Positions 7,861-16,088 of a DNA stretch of 41,898 nt are shown here, one piece after another. Within the stretch, counting starts at the first letter, position 1, and every line of letters begins with the position of its first letter. The position numbers and the translations under genes are program-made. The notes beneath the pieces were generated by a model that saw only the letters and a program-made list of their open reading frames with translations, was not told the DNA's origin and ran no database searches. The DNA is from Bradyrhizobium sp. (lineage in GTDB: Bacteria; Pseudomonadota; Alphaproteobacteria; Rhizobiales; Xanthobacteraceae): positions 1 to 41,898 of the forward strand of contig NZ_JAUYAN010000116.1 of the NCBI RefSeq assembly GCF_030693485.1, written 5' to 3'.

Positions 7861-8991
7861 ATGAACCCCGCCAACCTTCCCTTCGATTCCGAGGCCATGC
7901 TGGCTGGCTTGCGCGGCTGGGTGGAGTGCGAAAGCCCGACCTGGGACGCCCCCGCCGTCGAGCGCATGCTCGACCTCGCCGCCCGCGACATGGCGATCAT
8001 GGGCGCGTCGATCGAACGCATCGCCGGCCGGCAGGGTTTTGCCGGCTGCGTCCGCGCCCGCTTTCCGCATCCGAAAGCAGGTTCACCCGGCATCCTGATC
8101 GCGGGGCATCTCGATACCGTGCACCCGATCGGCACGCTGGAAAAACTGCAGTGGCGCCGCGAGGGCAACAAATGTTACGGCCCCGGCATCTTCGACATGA
8201 AGGGCGGCAATTACCTCAGCCTGGAGGCAATCCGGCAACTGGCGCGCGCGTCCTTCACGACACCGCTGCCGATCACTGTGCTGTTCACGCCGGACGAGGA
8301 AGTCGGCACGCCCTCGACCCGCGACATCATCGAGGCCGAGGCCGCGCGCAACAAATACGTGCTGGTGCCGGAACCGGGCCGCCCGGACAATGGCGTCGTC
8401 ACCGGGCGCTACGCCATCGCGCGGTTCAATCTCGAAGCCACCGGCAAGCCGAGCCATGCCGGCGCCACGCTGTCCTCGGGCCGTTCGGCGATCCGCGAGA
8501 TGGCGCGCCAGATCCTCGCCATCGACGGCATGACCACGGCGGACTGCACCTTCTCGGTCGGCATCGTGCATGGCGGGCAATGGGTCAATTGCGTCGCCAC
8601 CACCTGTTCGGGCGAAGCGCTGAGCATGGCGAAGCGCCAGGCCGATCTCGATCATGGCGTCGAGCGGATGCTGGCGTTGTCAGGCACTGCCAATGACGTC
8701 ACCTTCAAGGTGACGCGCGGCGTGACCCGTCCGGTATGGGAGCCCGACGCCGGCACCATGGCGCTGTATGAAAAGGCACAGGGCCTCGCCAGGGCGATGG
8801 GCAAGGAGCTACCCCACGCCAGCGCCGGCGGCGGCTCCGACGGCAATTTTACCGGCGCGATGGGAATCCCGACGCTCGACGGGTTGGGCGTCCGCGGCGC
8901 CGATGCGCATACCCTGAACGAACATATCGAAGTCGACAGCCTCGCCGAGCGTGGCCGGCTGATGGCGGGGCTGCTGGCGACGCTGGAGTGA
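7861..8991 (+). CDS. M20 family metallopeptidase (CPG2/ArgE-like)
   Basis: A 376-residue zinc-dependent hydrolase that removes amino acids from peptides or N-acyl amino acids. Metal and catalytic residues are in place: H83 and D85 in GHLDTVHPIG, bridging D112 in GPGIFDMKGG, the catalytic base and metal ligand E146-E147 in TPDEEVGTP, and a late His in ADAHTLNEHIE. The central dimerisation domain occupies about 180-290. No signal peptide is seen, so it acts in the cytoplasm on imported substrate. AAGGG precedes the ATG. It heads a same-strand run with an M81 peptidase, a second M20 enzyme and an amidase. Glutamate carboxypeptidase is the closest named type, but substrate cannot be read from sequence. 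Confidence 0.9.
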   Translation: MNPANLPFDSEAMLAGLRGWVECESPTWDAPAVERMLDLAARDMAIMGASIERIAGRQGFAGCVRARFPHPKAGSPGILIAGHLDTVHPIGTLEKLQWRREGNKCYGPGIFDMKGGNYLSLEAIRQLARASFTTPLPITVLFTPDEEVGTPSTRDIIEAEAARNKYVLVPEPGRPDNGVVTGRYAIARFNLEATGKPSHAGATLSSGRSAIREMARQILAIDGMTTADCTFSVGIVHGGQWVNCVATTCSGEALSMAKRQADLDHGVERMLALSGTANDVTFKVTRGVTRPVWEPDAGTMALYEKAQGLARAMGKELPHASAGGGSDGNFTGAMGIPTLDGLGVRGADAHTLNEHIEVDSLAERGRLMAGLLATLE

Positions 8992-8993
8992 GG

Positions 8994-9086
8994 CTTGTCG
9001 TTCGTTACTGGATCGCTCCTCACAATGACGGGATGCGGCATGCAAAACGGGATTGCTTCGTCGCTTGCGCTTGCCGCGACGACAAG
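8994..9086. repeat. Degenerate palindromic repeat (CGTCATTGCGAGG type)
   Basis: This fills most of the 136-base gap between two peptidase genes. CTTGTCG (8994-9000) and CGACAAG (9080-9086) are the outer arms. Inside are decayed pieces of the repeat seen intact at 39784-39862, such as CTCACAATGACGG and GATTGCTTCGTCGC. It looks like an old, rearranged copy. Confidence 0.5.
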
Positions 9087-9127
9087 TCTAACGTCGCGCG
9101 CACGAACCACTGACCGAGACAGATTGA

Positions 9128-10660
9128 ATGCCCCGTATCGCCGTTGGCGGCTTCCTGCACGAAACCAATACCTTTGCGCCGACCAGGGCGACCTATGACG
9201 ATTTCGTGCATGGCGGCGGCTGGCCGGCGATGGCGCGCGGCGCCGACATGCTCAAGATCATGCGCAACATCAATGTCGGGCTCGCCGGGTTCATCCAGGC
9301 GGCGGAAGCCCATGGCTGGGAGCTGGTCCCCACCATCTCGGCAGCCGCCACCCCCTGCGCCCATGTCACCAGGGATGCCTATGAGCGCATCGCCAGCGAG
9401 ATGATCGACCGCATCGCGGCGGCCGGCCCGCTCGACGCGGTTTATCTCGACCTGCACGGCGCGATGGTGGCGGAACATTTCGACGACGGCGAAGGCGAAA
9501 TCCTGGCGCGTGTGCGCCAGGTAATCGGCAAGGATCTGCCGCTGGTGGTCACCCTCGACCTGCACGCCAATGTGACGCCTGAAATGGTCGAGCATGCCGA
9601 CGCACTGATCGCCTACCGCACCTATCCCCATGTCGACATGGCCGACACCGGCCGCGCCGCCGCGGCACATCTGGCGCTGCTGCTCGGCAGCAAACAGAAA
9701 TTCGCCAAGGCGTTCCGGCAATTGCCGTTCCTGATTCCGATCAGCTGGCAATGCACCAACGACCAGCCCACCAAGGGCATTTACCGGATGCTCGCGGCGC
9801 TGCAGGACGATGCGGTGCCGACATTGTCCTTCGCGCCGGGTTTTCCGGCCGCGGATTTTGCCCATTGCGGACCGAGCGTGTTCGCCTACGGCAGAACGCA
9901 GGAAGACGCCGACGCCGCGGCCGATACCATCGCGAACGTCATCATCGGTCACGAGAACGATTTCGACGGCCGCATCTTTGCGCCGGATGAAGGCGTGCTG
10001 CATGCGATGGAACTGGCGAAGACCGCGAGCAAGCCGATCGTGATTGCCGACACCCAGGACAATCCCGGCGCCGGCGGCGATTCCGACACCACGGGCATGT
10101 TGCGCGCGCTGGTGCGCAACAACGCCCAGCGCGCCGCCACCGGCGTGATCTACGATCCAGAATCTGCCAAGGCTGCGCATGCCGCCGGCGTCGGCGCGAC
10201 CGTCACGCTGGCGCTCGGCGGCAAATCCGGTATCCCCGGCGACGCGCCATACCGGGAAACCTTCGTTGTCGAACAACTGTCCGACGGCAAGTTCGTCGCC
10301 TCCGGCCCCTATTATGGCGGCCGCGACATGGAGATGGGCCGGTCGGCGTGCCTGCGCATCGGCGGCGTCCGGGTCGTCGTCTCCTCGCACAAGGCGCAGC
10401 TCGCGGACCAGGCAATGTACCGCTATGTCGGGATCGAGCCGACCGAGCAGGCGATTCTCGTCAACAAGAGCTCGGTGCATTTTCGCGCCGATTTCGAACC
10501 GATCGCGGAAAAGCTTTTGATCTGCGCCGCCCCCGGCGCAATGCCGGCCGACACCGCCACCCTGCCCTGGACGCGGCTGCGCGCCGGCATCCGCATCAAG
10601 CCGAACGGTGCGGCCTTCGTCCCTGCGAAATCACCCTCATCGTCTTCTGCAACCGGATAA
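9128..10660 (+). CDS. M81 family metallopeptidase (MlrC-like)
   Basis: A 510-residue protein with the family opening RIAVGGFLHETNTFAPT, the N-terminal M81/DUF1485 domain (about 1-300) with YLDLHGAMVAEH, TLDLHANVTPEMVEHADA and YRTYPHVDMADTGR, whose His and Asp residues bind zinc, and the MlrC C-terminal domain (about 310-490) with IADTQDNPGAGGDSDTTG. MlrC in microcystin-degrading sphingomonads cuts the linearised toxin; homologues elsewhere have unknown peptide or amide substrates. No signal peptide is seen. It stops five bases before the next hydrolase gene, a clear operon link. The name MlrC describes family only and does not imply microcystin as substrate. Confidence 0.92.
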   Translation: MPRIAVGGFLHETNTFAPTRATYDDFVHGGGWPAMARGADMLKIMRNINVGLAGFIQAAEAHGWELVPTISAAATPCAHVTRDAYERIASEMIDRIAAAGPLDAVYLDLHGAMVAEHFDDGEGEILARVRQVIGKDLPLVVTLDLHANVTPEMVEHADALIAYRTYPHVDMADTGRAAAAHLALLLGSKQKFAKAFRQLPFLIPISWQCTNDQPTKGIYRMLAALQDDAVPTLSFAPGFPAADFAHCGPSVFAYGRTQEDADAAADTIANVIIGHENDFDGRIFAPDEGVLHAMELAKTASKPIVIADTQDNPGAGGDSDTTGMLRALVRNNAQRAATGVIYDPESAKAAHAAGVGATVTLALGGKSGIPGDAPYRETFVVEQLSDGKFVASGPYYGGRDMEMGRSACLRIGGVRVVVSSHKAQLADQAMYRYVGIEPTEQAILVNKSSVHFRADFEPIAEKLLICAAPGAMPADTATLPWTRLRAGIRIKPNGAAFVPAKSPSSSSATG

Positions 10661-10665
10661 CAACC

Positions 10666-11838
10666 ATGCCCACCATCGAACGCATTGAAGGCTTTGCCGA
10701 CGAACTCACCGCGATCCGCCGGGATCTGCATGCGCATCCCGAGATCGGTTTCGAGGAAGTCCGCACCTCCGGCATCGTCGCCGACAGGCTCACGCAATGG
10801 GGCATCGAGGTGCATCGCGGCCTCGGCGGCACCGGCGTGATCGGCGTGCTCAAGGGCAAGGGCAACGGCACCAGGCGCATCGGGCTGCGCGCCGACATGG
10901 ATGCGCTGCCGATGGAAGAGAACACCAATCTGCGCTGGCGCTCGACTATTCCCGGCCGCTTCCACGGCTGCGGCCATGACGGCCACACCACCATGCTGCT
11001 CGGCACCGCGCGCTATCTGGCGGAAACCCGCAATTTCGACGGCACCGTGCACTTCATCTTCCAGCCGGCCGAAGAAGGTCTCGGTGGCGCGCGCGCCATG
11101 ATCAAGGACGGGTTGTTCGAGAAATTCCCCTGCGACGAGATCTACGGGCTGCACAATGCGCCTGACCTGAACCATGGCGAGATCGCGATCCTGCCCGGGC
11201 CGGCGATGGCCGGCGCCGACTTCTTCGACATCGTCATTTCAGGCTACGGCGCGCACGGCGCGATGCCGAACCTTTCCAGGGATCCCGTCATCGTCGCGAT
11301 GACGCTCGGTCAGGCGCTGCAGACCATCGTCAGCCGCAACGTCGACCCGCACGAGCCCGCGGTGCTGTCGATCACCCAGATTCACACCGGCTCGGCTTAC
11401 AATGTGATCCCCGGCGAGGCGAAACTGTGCGGCACGGTCCGCGCGTTCTCCGACGAGGTCCGCGTGCTGATCCGCGAGCGGATGCGCGCGCTCTGCGCCG
11501 GTATCGCCGCCTCCTTCCAGGTCGAGATATCAGTCGACATCCGCGACGGCTTCAGCGTGCTGATCAACGAGGAGGAGCAGTCCGCGGTGGTCGCCGAGGT
11601 GGCGCGCACGGTGGTCGACGCCGACAAGGTGATCACTCGCACAAAACCCAAGATGGGCAGTGAGGATTTCGCCGACATGATGCAGGTGGTGCCCGGCGCG
11701 TATTTCTGGGTCGGTCATGAAGGCTCGGTGCCGGTGCACAATCCCGGTTATATCCTCGACGACAAGATTCTCCCGATCGGCGCCAGCATGTTCGCGCGCA
11801 TCATCGAAACCCGTCTCCCGGCCGGCGCCCATGCATAA
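10666..11838 (+). CDS. M20 amidohydrolase (hippurate hydrolase type)
   Basis: A 390-residue enzyme of the M20D group that hydrolyses N-acyl amino acids such as hippurate or N-acetyl amino acids. The start has DLHAHPEIGFEE. The metal site includes C102 and H104 in HGCGHDGHT, E136-E137 in FQPAEEGLGG, H in YGLHNAPDL and the late KMGSEDFADM segment. The central lid domain contains YGAHGAMPN. ATG 10666 is chosen because it begins the conserved sequence; the upstream open frame overlaps the preceding gene. It overlaps the following amidase by eight bases, so the two are translationally coupled. Cytoplasmic. Confidence 0.92.
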   Translation: MPTIERIEGFADELTAIRRDLHAHPEIGFEEVRTSGIVADRLTQWGIEVHRGLGGTGVIGVLKGKGNGTRRIGLRADMDALPMEENTNLRWRSTIPGRFHGCGHDGHTTMLLGTARYLAETRNFDGTVHFIFQPAEEGLGGARAMIKDGLFEKFPCDEIYGLHNAPDLNHGEIAILPGPAMAGADFFDIVISGYGAHGAMPNLSRDPVIVAMTLGQALQTIVSRNVDPHEPAVLSITQIHTGSAYNVIPGEAKLCGTVRAFSDEVRVLIRERMRALCAGIAASFQVEISVDIRDGFSVLINEEEQSAVVAEVARTVVDADKVITRTKPKMGSEDFADMMQVVPGAYFWVGHEGSVPVHNPGYILDDKILPIGASMFARIIETRLPAGAHA

Positions 11839-13252
11839 ACCGGCACCCGAGGAAGCGGTCACGTCGCTGCACGACCTCAGCGCCGTCGACCTGATCGAGG
11901 GTTTCAAGGCCGGCCAGTTCTCGCCGTCGGAAGTACTGGAGGACGTGCTGACGCATGTCGCGGCGTGGGAGCCACATATCAAGGCGCTGTACGCTTTCGA
12001 TCCCGACGGGGCGCGGGCGGTTGCCAGGGCATCGACCGAACGCTGGCAGAAAAGCGAGCCGATGGGCGTGCTCGACGGCGTGCCGGTCACCATCAAGGAC
12101 AACATCGCCACCAGGGGCGTGCCAGTGGCGCTGGGTTCCGCCAGCGTCAAGCCGGTCGCAGCGGAGCGCGATGCGCCACCCGCGGCGCGGCTGCGCGAAG
12201 CCGGCGCGGTGATCTTCTCGAAGACCACCATGCCGGACTACGGCATGCTGTCGTCGGGCCTCTCCAGCTTCCATCCCCTCACCCGCAATCCCTGGGACCT
12301 CAGTAAAAATCCCGGCGGCTCCAGTTCCGGTGCCGGCGCCGCGGCAGCGGCAGGGTACGGCCCGCTGCATCTCGGCACCGATATCGGCGGCTCGGTGCGG
12401 CTGCCGGCATGCTGGTGCGGCCTGGTCGCGCTGAAGCCGAGTCTCGGGCGAGTTCCGGTCGACCCGCCCTATGTCGGCCGCGTTGCCGGACCGATGACAC
12501 GCATTGTCGATGACGCCGCCCTGATGATGAGCGTGCTGTCACGGCCCGATCGCCGCGACGGCATGAGCCTGCCGCCCAACGACATCAACTGGAAGGCGCT
12601 GGAAAAGTCGCCGCGCAAATTGCGCATCGGGCTGATGCTCGATGCCGGTGCCGGCCAGGCGCTGGAGAAGGACGTGCGCGCGGTCGCCGTGAAGGCTGCG
12701 AAGGCGTTCGAATCCGCCGGCGCCGTCGTCACCGAAGTCGATGGCGTGATGACGCGCGAAATCCTCGACGGGCTGGATCATTTCTGGCGCGCCCGGATGT
12801 GGGACGATCTGTCGAAACTGACGCCGGCCGAGCGCGCCAGGGCGCTGCCCTATATCCTCAGATGGGCCGAGACCGGCGCGAAGCTGTCGAGTGTCGACGT
12901 CGTCAGGGGCTTCAACGCTACGATGGCGATCCGGGCGGCAACGGCCAAATTGTTCTGCGAGATCGACTATGTGATTTCGCCGGTTTCGCCGGTGGTGAAT
13001 TTCGCCGCCGAACTCGCCGCCCCGCTGAACAATCCCACCAAGCCGTTCGAGCACATCGCCTTTACCGTGCCGTGGAACATGGCGGAAAATCCGGCCGTCT
13101 CGATCAATGGCGGTTTCGACAAAAAGGGCTTTCCGATCGGCGTCCAGATCGTCGGCCGCCGCTTCGACGACATCGGCGTGCTCGGCATGGCCAAGGCGTT
13201 CGAGGGCTTGCGCGGGCCGCAGAAGCCGTGGCCGAGCCCGCCGAAGAAGTAG
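11831..13252 (+). CDS. Amidase (amidase-signature family)
   Basis: A 473-residue amidase that hydrolyses amides to acid and ammonia. The Ser-cisSer-Lys triad is visible: K89 in VTIKDN, the cis-Ser at 164/165 in NPGGSSSGAG, and the nucleophile S188 in GTDIGGSVR. ATG 11831 lies inside the last codons of the preceding hydrolase gene, and the sequence reads as a complete family member from there. Members include 6-aminohexanoate-cyclic-dimer hydrolase, AtzF, aryl-acylamidases and GatA. GatA is unlikely because no gatC or gatB is nearby. In context it probably finishes degradation of peptide or amide products made by the three upstream enzymes. Confidence 0.92.
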   Translation: MHKPAPEEAVTSLHDLSAVDLIEGFKAGQFSPSEVLEDVLTHVAAWEPHIKALYAFDPDGARAVARASTERWQKSEPMGVLDGVPVTIKDNIATRGVPVALGSASVKPVAAERDAPPAARLREAGAVIFSKTTMPDYGMLSSGLSSFHPLTRNPWDLSKNPGGSSSGAGAAAAAGYGPLHLGTDIGGSVRLPACWCGLVALKPSLGRVPVDPPYVGRVAGPMTRIVDDAALMMSVLSRPDRRDGMSLPPNDINWKALEKSPRKLRIGLMLDAGAGQALEKDVRAVAVKAAKAFESAGAVVTEVDGVMTREILDGLDHFWRARMWDDLSKLTPAERARALPYILRWAETGAKLSSVDVVRGFNATMAIRAATAKLFCEIDYVISPVSPVVNFAAELAAPLNNPTKPFEHIAFTVPWNMAENPAVSINGGFDKKGFPIGVQIVGRRFDDIGVLGMAKAFEGLRGPQKPWPSPPKK

Positions 13253-13257
13253 CCACT

Positions 13258-13343
13258 CCCCGTCATTCCGGGGCGCGCAACGCGCGAGCCCGGAAACGCG
13301 AGATTCCGGGTCTGGTCCTTCGGACCATCCCGGAATGACGGGG
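13258..13343. repeat. Palindromic intergenic element (GTCATTCCGGGG type)
   Basis: CCCCGTCATTCCGGGG opens the element and CCCGGAATGACGGGG closes it. Inner arms include GAGCCCGGAAACGCGAG / GATTCCGGGTC. It sits in the gap between the amidase and the enoyl-CoA hydratase. The same type recurs at 14281-14357 and 23073-23111. It could fold into a long hairpin in RNA from either strand. Confidence 0.8.
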
Positions 13344-13379
13344 CAAATTCAAAAACAACACCCGAGAGGAAACACAAAC

Positions 13380-14270
13380 ATGGTCTACGAGACGATCAAA
13401 TACGAAGTCGACGAGCAGATTCTCACCATCACGCTGAACCGGCCCGACAAGCTCAACGCCTTCAACGGCACCATGCAGGCGGAACTGATCGCCGCGTTCG
13501 ATGCGGCCGACAAGGACGATAATGTCCGCGCCGTCATCGTGACCGGCGCGGGGCGCGGGTTCTGCGCCGGCGCCGACCTCTCCTCCGGCGCCAACACCTT
13601 CGATCGCGACGCGCGGCGGGGGCCCGTCAAACGGCTGGCCGACGGCAAGGTCGATTACAGCGATCCGCAAGTGCGCGACGGCGGCGGCCAGGTCACCTTG
13701 CGGATCTTCAAATGCCTGAAGCCCGTGATCGCGGCGATCAACGGTCCGGCGGTCGGCATCGGCGCCACCATGCTGCTGCCGATGGATATCCGCATCGCCT
13801 CGGAAAACGCCCGGATCGGATTCGTATTCTCGCAGCGCGGCATCGTCCCGGAGGCGGCATCGAGCTGGTTCCTGCCGCGCCTCGTCGGCATCTCGCAGGC
13901 GCTGGAATGGTGCTACACCGGAAAAGTGTTTCCGGCGCAGGAAGCACTCGCCGGCCGCCTCGTCAGCAAGGTCGTGCCACCGGATGACTTGCTGCCGACC
14001 GCACGCGCCATGGCCAAGGAGATCGCGGCAAAGACCGCACCGGTGTCGGTGGCGCTGATCCGCCAGATGATGTGGCGCATGCTCGGCGCCGACGACCCGA
14101 TGGAAGCCCACAAGGTCGACAGCCGCGGCATCTACGCCCGCGGCCGTTCCGAGGATGTCAAGGAAGGCGTGGTATCGTTCCTGGAAAAGCGACCGGCGCA
14201 GTTCAAGAACAAGGTATCGGCCGACATGCCCGACTATTTCCCGTGGTGGGACGAGCGGGAATACAAGTGA
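13380..14270 (+). CDS. Enoyl-CoA hydratase/isomerase (crotonase family)
   Basis: A 296-residue crotonase-fold protein. It has LNRPDKLNAFNGTM, the first oxyanion-hole segment GRGFCAGADLSS, and the second segment PVIAAINGPAVGIGATMLLPMD. The catalytic region reads FSQRGIVPEAASSWFLPRLVG, with Glu in the position used by hydratases. An insertion of about 35 residues (NTFDRDARRGPVKRLADG and following) after the first motif makes it longer than the usual 260. It resembles the acyl-CoA hydratases of uncharacterised fatty-acid or aromatic pathways. GAGAGGA lies ahead of the ATG. It shares the strand with the hydrolase operon but is separated by a palindromic element, so co-transcription is uncertain. 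Confidence 0.9.
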   Translation: MVYETIKYEVDEQILTITLNRPDKLNAFNGTMQAELIAAFDAADKDDNVRAVIVTGAGRGFCAGADLSSGANTFDRDARRGPVKRLADGKVDYSDPQVRDGGGQVTLRIFKCLKPVIAAINGPAVGIGATMLLPMDIRIASENARIGFVFSQRGIVPEAASSWFLPRLVGISQALEWCYTGKVFPAQEALAGRLVSKVVPPDDLLPTARAMAKEIAAKTAPVSVALIRQMMWRMLGADDPMEAHKVDSRGIYARGRSEDVKEGVVSFLEKRPAQFKNKVSADMPDYFPWWDEREYK

Positions 14271-14280
14271 CGGCGAAGCA

Positions 14281-14357
14281 GTCATCCCGGGGCGGTGCGA
14301 AGCATCGAACCCGGATCTCGAGATTCCGGGCTCGTCGCCGCGACGCCCCGGAATGAC
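14281..14357. repeat. Palindromic element at a convergent junction (GTCATTCCGGGG type)
   Basis: It starts GTCATCCCGGGGC and ends GCCCCGGAATGAC, with inner arms around ATCTCGAGAT. It fills the space between the ends of the enoyl-CoA hydratase (+) and the quinone oxidoreductase (-). A two-way transcription stop is a reasonable guess, though there is no T-run. Confidence 0.8.
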
Positions 14358-14363
14358 GGTGCT

Positions 14364-15338
14364 CTATCGCATCATCAACGCCACGCGCCCGATCGCCTTG
14401 CGCTCCACCAATAGCCGCATCGCCTTCGCGTAGTCCTCCAGCGGCAACCGGTGCGAGACGTTGGGACGGATTTTTCCCGCTTCCGCCCACGCCAGCAGCG
14501 CCTTGAGACGTTCCTTCCCCAGCGCCGGATTTCGCCGCACCGCTTCACCGGCGCGGACGCCGAGCACGCTGGCACCCTTGATCAGCAGCAGATTGGTGCG
14601 GGCGAGGCCGATGCCGCCGGTGAATCCGATCACCAGCAGCCGCGCGCCCCAGGCGATGCAGCGCACGCTGTTCTCGAAAGTTTCGCCGCCGACGGGATCG
14701 AACACCACGTCGGCACCGCGACCGTCGGTGATGCGTTTGACCGCGTCGCGGAACGGCTCGCGGCCATAGAGCACGAGATGATCGGCGCCCCTCGCCTGCG
14801 CCACCGCTAGTTTCTCTTCGGACGACGCCGCGGCGATCACGGTGGCGCCCAGCATCTTGCCCATCTCGACCGCGGCAAGGCCGACCCCGCCGCCGGCGCC
14901 ATGCACCAGCAGCACCTCGCCTGGTTGAACCTGCCCGCGATCGATCAGCGCGTGATAGGCGGTGCCGTGGCCGGCCAGAAAGGTCGCGCCCTCGGCGTAG
15001 TCGAAGGTTGACGGCAGCGGCGTCAGTTGCGACGCCGTGACGACGGCTTGATCGGCGTAGCCGCCATGCCGCATCTTGACGATCACGCGGTCGCCGACCG
15101 AGACGCCATCGACGCCGTTGACCTCGATCACGTCGCCGGCGGCTTCCATGCCGGGGGTGAACGGCAGCGGCGGCTTGAGCTGGTACTCGCCGGCCGCCAT
15201 CAGCACGTCGGGAAAATTGATCCCGGCGGCGTGCACGGCGACGCGGACCTCGCCCGGCGCGAGCGGCACCGCGGCAAAGCTTTCCAGCTGCAGGCTCTCG
15301 GGGGCCCCAAGTTCGCGGCAGACGACCTTCCTCGGCAT
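14364..15338 (-). CDS. NADPH:quinone oxidoreductase family protein (zinc-free MDR)
   Basis: A 324-residue medium-chain dehydrogenase/reductase of the quinone reductase branch. The catalytic-domain start (PGEVRVAVHAAGINFPDVL) and GMEAAGDVIEV are present, with no structural-zinc Cys cluster. The nucleotide-binding fold has VHGAGGGVGLAAVEMGK and ADVVFDPVGGETF. It probably reduces a quinone or an activated enone with NADPH in the cytoplasm. The ATG shares its last base with the stop of the upstream isomerase-like gene (TGATG at 15336-15340), so they are coupled. Acryloyl-CoA reductase and other enone reductases of the same family are alternatives. Confidence 0.9.
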   Translation of the reverse strand: MPRKVVCRELGAPESLQLESFAAVPLAPGEVRVAVHAAGINFPDVLMAAGEYQLKPPLPFTPGMEAAGDVIEVNGVDGVSVGDRVIVKMRHGGYADQAVVTASQLTPLPSTFDYAEGATFLAGHGTAYHALIDRGQVQPGEVLLVHGAGGGVGLAAVEMGKMLGATVIAAASSEEKLAVAQARGADHLVLYGREPFRDAVKRITDGRGADVVFDPVGGETFENSVRCIAWGARLLVIGFTGGIGLARTNLLLIKGASVLGVRAGEAVRRNPALGKERLKALLAWAEAGKIRPNVSHRLPLEDYAKAMRLLVERKAIGRVALMMR

Positions 15339-15946
15339 CAGGCCGCCCGCGCTTTCAGCCGCGCCAGCGCTTCGCGGATCAGCGGCATGCGGTCATTGCC
15401 GAAATACATGTCGGTCTTGTCGAGAAAGATAGTGGGCGAGCCGAAGCCACCGCGCGCCATCACCTCATCGGTGTTGGCCTTGAGCTGGTCCTTGATGGCC
15501 TGGTCGCCGATGCCGGCGAAGAATTTTTGCGGGTCGACGCCGACGCTCTTGCAAATATCGGTCAGCACCTCGTCCTTCGAAATGTCCTTGTCTTCGCCCC
15601 AATAGGCTTCAAACACCGCGCGCGCGAATGGCTCCATGTCCTTGCCGAGGAATATGCAGCCGCGCATCGCCTTGACGCTGTTCACCGGAAACACCGTCGG
15701 CGGCATCTTGATCGCAAGCCCGGCCGAGCGCGCCCAGTCGGCGAGGTCTTTCTTCTGGTAACGCGCCTTCAGCGGTACTGGCGCCTCGCGCGAGGCGTAG
15801 ACGCTGGGATTGACGCTGTTGAAGATGCCGCCGACCAGGATCGGCCGCCACGAAATCTCGGCGCCGAACTCCCTTGCGATGGGCTGGATGTTGTGGAAGG
15901 CGAGATAAGTCCAGGGGCTGGAGCAGTCGAAGAAGAATTCGATCAT
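15338..15946 (-). CDS. 2-hydroxychromene-2-carboxylate isomerase-like (DsbA/GST-kappa fold)
   Basis: A 202-residue thioredoxin-fold protein. The N-terminus MIEFFFDCSSPWTYLAFHN is the HCCA isomerase/kappa-GST signature, with Ser in place of the redox CxxC, so it would use glutathione for isomerisation rather than disulfide exchange. The later part has GGFGSPTIFLDKTDMYFGNDR, where Pro is the cis-Pro of the fold. HCCA isomerase belongs to naphthalene and related aromatic degradation, but many homologues lie outside such clusters. A strong AAGGAG ribosome site supports ATG 15946. It is coupled to the downstream oxidoreductase. Confidence 0.88.
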   Translation of the reverse strand: MIEFFFDCSSPWTYLAFHNIQPIAREFGAEISWRPILVGGIFNSVNPSVYASREAPVPLKARYQKKDLADWARSAGLAIKMPPTVFPVNSVKAMRGCIFLGKDMEPFARAVFEAYWGEDKDISKDEVLTDICKSVGVDPQKFFAGIGDQAIKDQLKANTDEVMARGGFGSPTIFLDKTDMYFGNDRMPLIREALARLKARAA

Positions 15947-15978
15947 GATGGCGTCTCCTTTTGTTTTGATTTCTCGAT

Positions 15979-16081
15979 CCTCATCCTGAGGAGCGCGCTC
16001 TTCGCGCGCGTCTCGAAGGATGAGCAGCACCCGGGCTCTCATGGTTCGAGACGGCGCAAGGGCGCCCCCTCACCATGAGGA
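15979..16081. repeat. Paired palindromic element (CCTCATCCTGAGGAGC type)
   Basis: The unit at 15979-16024 starts CCTCATCCTGAGGAGC and ends GTCTCGAAGGATGAG. A second, diverged unit in opposite orientation follows at 16038-16081 (CTCATGGTTCGAGAC to CACCATGAGGA). The same head-to-head pair occurs between groES and groEL at 41530-41637. It occupies the gap between the GST stop and the isomerase-like start. Confidence 0.8.
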
Positions 16082-16088
16082 ATTGCCC

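Noticed and set aside
9020..10480. 486-codon open frame on the - strand across the M81 peptidase
   Set aside because: Antisense of a clear M81 protein; no domain features.
9128..10660. Microcystin-degradation gene cluster
   Set aside because: The gene is MlrC-like by family, but no mlrA-type membrane protease or mlrB is present, so a toxin-degrading role is not supported.
11831..13252. GatA subunit of glutamyl-tRNA amidotransferase
   Set aside because: The amidase triad is shared, but gatB and gatC are absent and the neighbours are catabolic hydrolases.
13258..14357. Repeated palindromes as a possible CRISPR array
   Set aside because: Elements are single, differ in length, lie in separate gaps and have no regular spacers.
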